Shown: positions 32,296 to 33,622 of the stretch, in pieces
Numbering within the stretch: position 1 is the first letter of the stretch
Layout: each line of letters starts with the position of its first letter
From: Gnetum montanum
Lineage: Eukaryota > Streptophyta > Gnetopsida > Gnetales > Gnetaceae
DNA length: 33,622 nucleotides
Assembly: GCA_015680685.1 (NCBI GenBank)
Contig: MNCI01009517.1
Span: forward strand, 167,935 to 201,556
Direction: 5' to 3'
Program-made: the position numbers and the translations under genes
The notes under the pieces: model-generated
What the model was told of the DNA's origin: nothing
The model's database searches: none
Seen by the model: only the letters and a program-made list of their open reading frames with translations

Positions 32296-33622
32296 AATGA
32301 AATTTCCTTCATGTTGAAAGTTCATTGGCTAATAAAGTTGCTACTTTAGATATTAGTCATTTTTTCAATAATTTTGACATGTTTATTTTTGTTGAAACTT
32401 GGGAAGAAGAAAATTTTCCAGTTGCATCTATTCTAGACATTCATATCATTTTTATTAGAAATAGGCATTTCAAAGTGAAGGGTAGATCTTTTAGTAGTAT
32501 TACTTGTTTAATTAAAAAATCCAAAGATCATTCCATTAATGTGTATAAAGTTGATGATAATAATCAATATTTATAGGTTAAAGTACAAGGAATTTCAAAG
32601 GTTCTCTATATTGCTTTTTGTTATTTTACTCTAAGGGATTCTTTTATTTACAATTCTACTAATCTTTCATGAGAGTATCCTTTTCAGTACTTAGGTAAAG
32701 AAATTGCAAAATTCTCCAACCATAGTAAAATTTTTCTTTATGAGGATTTTAATGCTTGTGTTAAACAAATTCAAATTCAAAGGCTTTTTTGGGATCCTTA
32801 ATTAAAGTTTAGTGAAGAGCTCTATTTAGTTCACAAAAGATTATCTATTGATTATATTACAAATCAAAGGGATATTCATTTCTTAGAATGGGATCATTCC
32901 TTTTATTTTTTAATCCTTAATGGCATCAACATATTTCCTTCCTCCTCTCATTTCATGTTTACTGGACACCAAGGTAACTCTTGCATTAATCTTCTCTTCT
33001 CTACTCATGATAATATAGACATAATGAAAAACTTTCAAGTGGGAGAAAAACTCTCATAATCTCCTCATTTTTATATAACATTTACTTATGTTGCTTCAAG
33101 TTGTCATATTCATTACGAGAAATGTAGAACTCATCATCTCACAAAAAACCTTCATTAATATTTTCAAATAAGAATGGCTAATATGTTAGTTAGCAATGAC
33201 AATGAGCTAGATTTGACTAATGTTCTTTTTCTTACAATTGTTTGGGTGTAGATTAAGAAGAGGCCTACTTGTCGAAAACCTTGATTTGATATGGACTATT
33301 TGACAACTCATAAAGATGGTTTAACTTCAAATTTTGGCGTTTCATAGTTGAAGAATTGTAGAAAGCTTATTCAATTAAAAAAAATAACTTCATTAAAGAA
33401 GAGTGGCAAAGAATGATTAGTAAGCTCCAATCAAATACAAAAAGCTTTTGGAATTTCTTTTGAAATATACAACAACATGGTTAAGATTTTTCCTTATCTA
33501 CTATTCACACTTTATTCAAAGACCTTTTTAATCAAGAGGCTCTCCCTACTATACAAGATAACTCTAGTATTATTGAGTTTTTCCTTGATGACATTTCTAG
33601 AGGAATTCAAAGGCTATCTTAT
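32289..33622 (+). pseudogene. LINE ORF2, apurinic-like endonuclease domain, runs off the window
   Basis: A single frame can be followed for at least 1.1 kb without a frameshift. It starts IK.NFLHVESSLANKVATLDI (the stop at 32298 replaces the Trp of the usual SWN start). It continues FVETWEEE, LIKKSKDH, then KIFLYEDFNACVKQ (canonical GDFNA, here E for G), YITNQRDI, ILNGINIFPSSSHFMFTG and SCINLLFSTHDNID. After the domain comes KKRPTCRKP.FDMDY, the RKPWFD-type linker found before the RT. Further stops are TAG 32574, TGA 32670, TAA 32799, TAA 33057, TAA 33156, TAG 33249, TGA 33282 and TAG 33345. Several replace Trp. The RT should lie beyond 33622. Confidence 0.75.

Overview
The window reads as intergenic heterochromatin from a large seed-plant nuclear genome. 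It holds layered plant Ty3/gypsy retrotransposons, a LINE, a foldback MITE, plant-style short GT-AG introns, AT-rich filler and an assembly gap of 255 N. A gymnosperm or another plant with slow DNA loss would fit, but the sequence does not fix the species. I see no intact protein-coding gene and no tRNA or rRNA gene.

Layout. 1-438 is a foldback MITE. 460-1295 is a decayed tandem repeat of about 350 bp. 2511-4310 is a minisatellite with a 137-bp higher-order period built from three subunits of about 45 bp, many of them hairpin-like. 4450-7950 is mostly AT-rich filler with one unassigned broken ORF. 7956-9130 (minus) is a wrecked Ty3/gypsy integrase. 9478-10880 (plus) is a gag-protease fragment. 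11205-14950 (plus) is a decayed nine-exon gene with its own TATA box and AATAAA signal. It is convergent with 15602-18867 (minus), a gag-protease polyprotein, and two short tandem arrays lie between them. 18868-20757 looks like the minus-strand leader and promoter of that element. After the gap come a plus-strand integrase (21014-22215), a long untranslated region, a polypurine tract and a 1044-bp LTR (24117-25160, TGATGAG...CTCATCA). That LTR abuts, to the base, the surviving part of the 5' LTR of a third element (25161-31295). The third element has PBS, gag-protease, an integrase tail, PPT and a complete 3' LTR (TGTTGATG...). From about 31820 to the end runs the 5' half of a plus-strand LINE (ORF1-like piece, then endonuclease).

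How the parts relate. The exact LTR junction at 25160/25161 indicates that the element ending there (A) inserted into the 5' LTR of the older element C. The minus-strand element B, with its convergent spliced gene, may in turn be nested in A, because plus-strand gag-protease lies to its left and plus-strand integrase to its right; this is inference. Reverse transcriptase and RNase H are missing from every LTR element seen here.

Most notable points: (1) a nine-exon reading frame of 893 codons whose eight introns are all phase-compatible, yet which carries 12 premature stops; (2) stops that are overwhelmingly TAG across the decayed elements, as expected from C-to-T decay of methylated CAG/CTG sites; (3) the 137-bp higher-order minisatellite; (4) palindrome arrays in two LTR or promoter regions; (5) an element with pol deleted that still keeps one frame from gag to the integrase tail.
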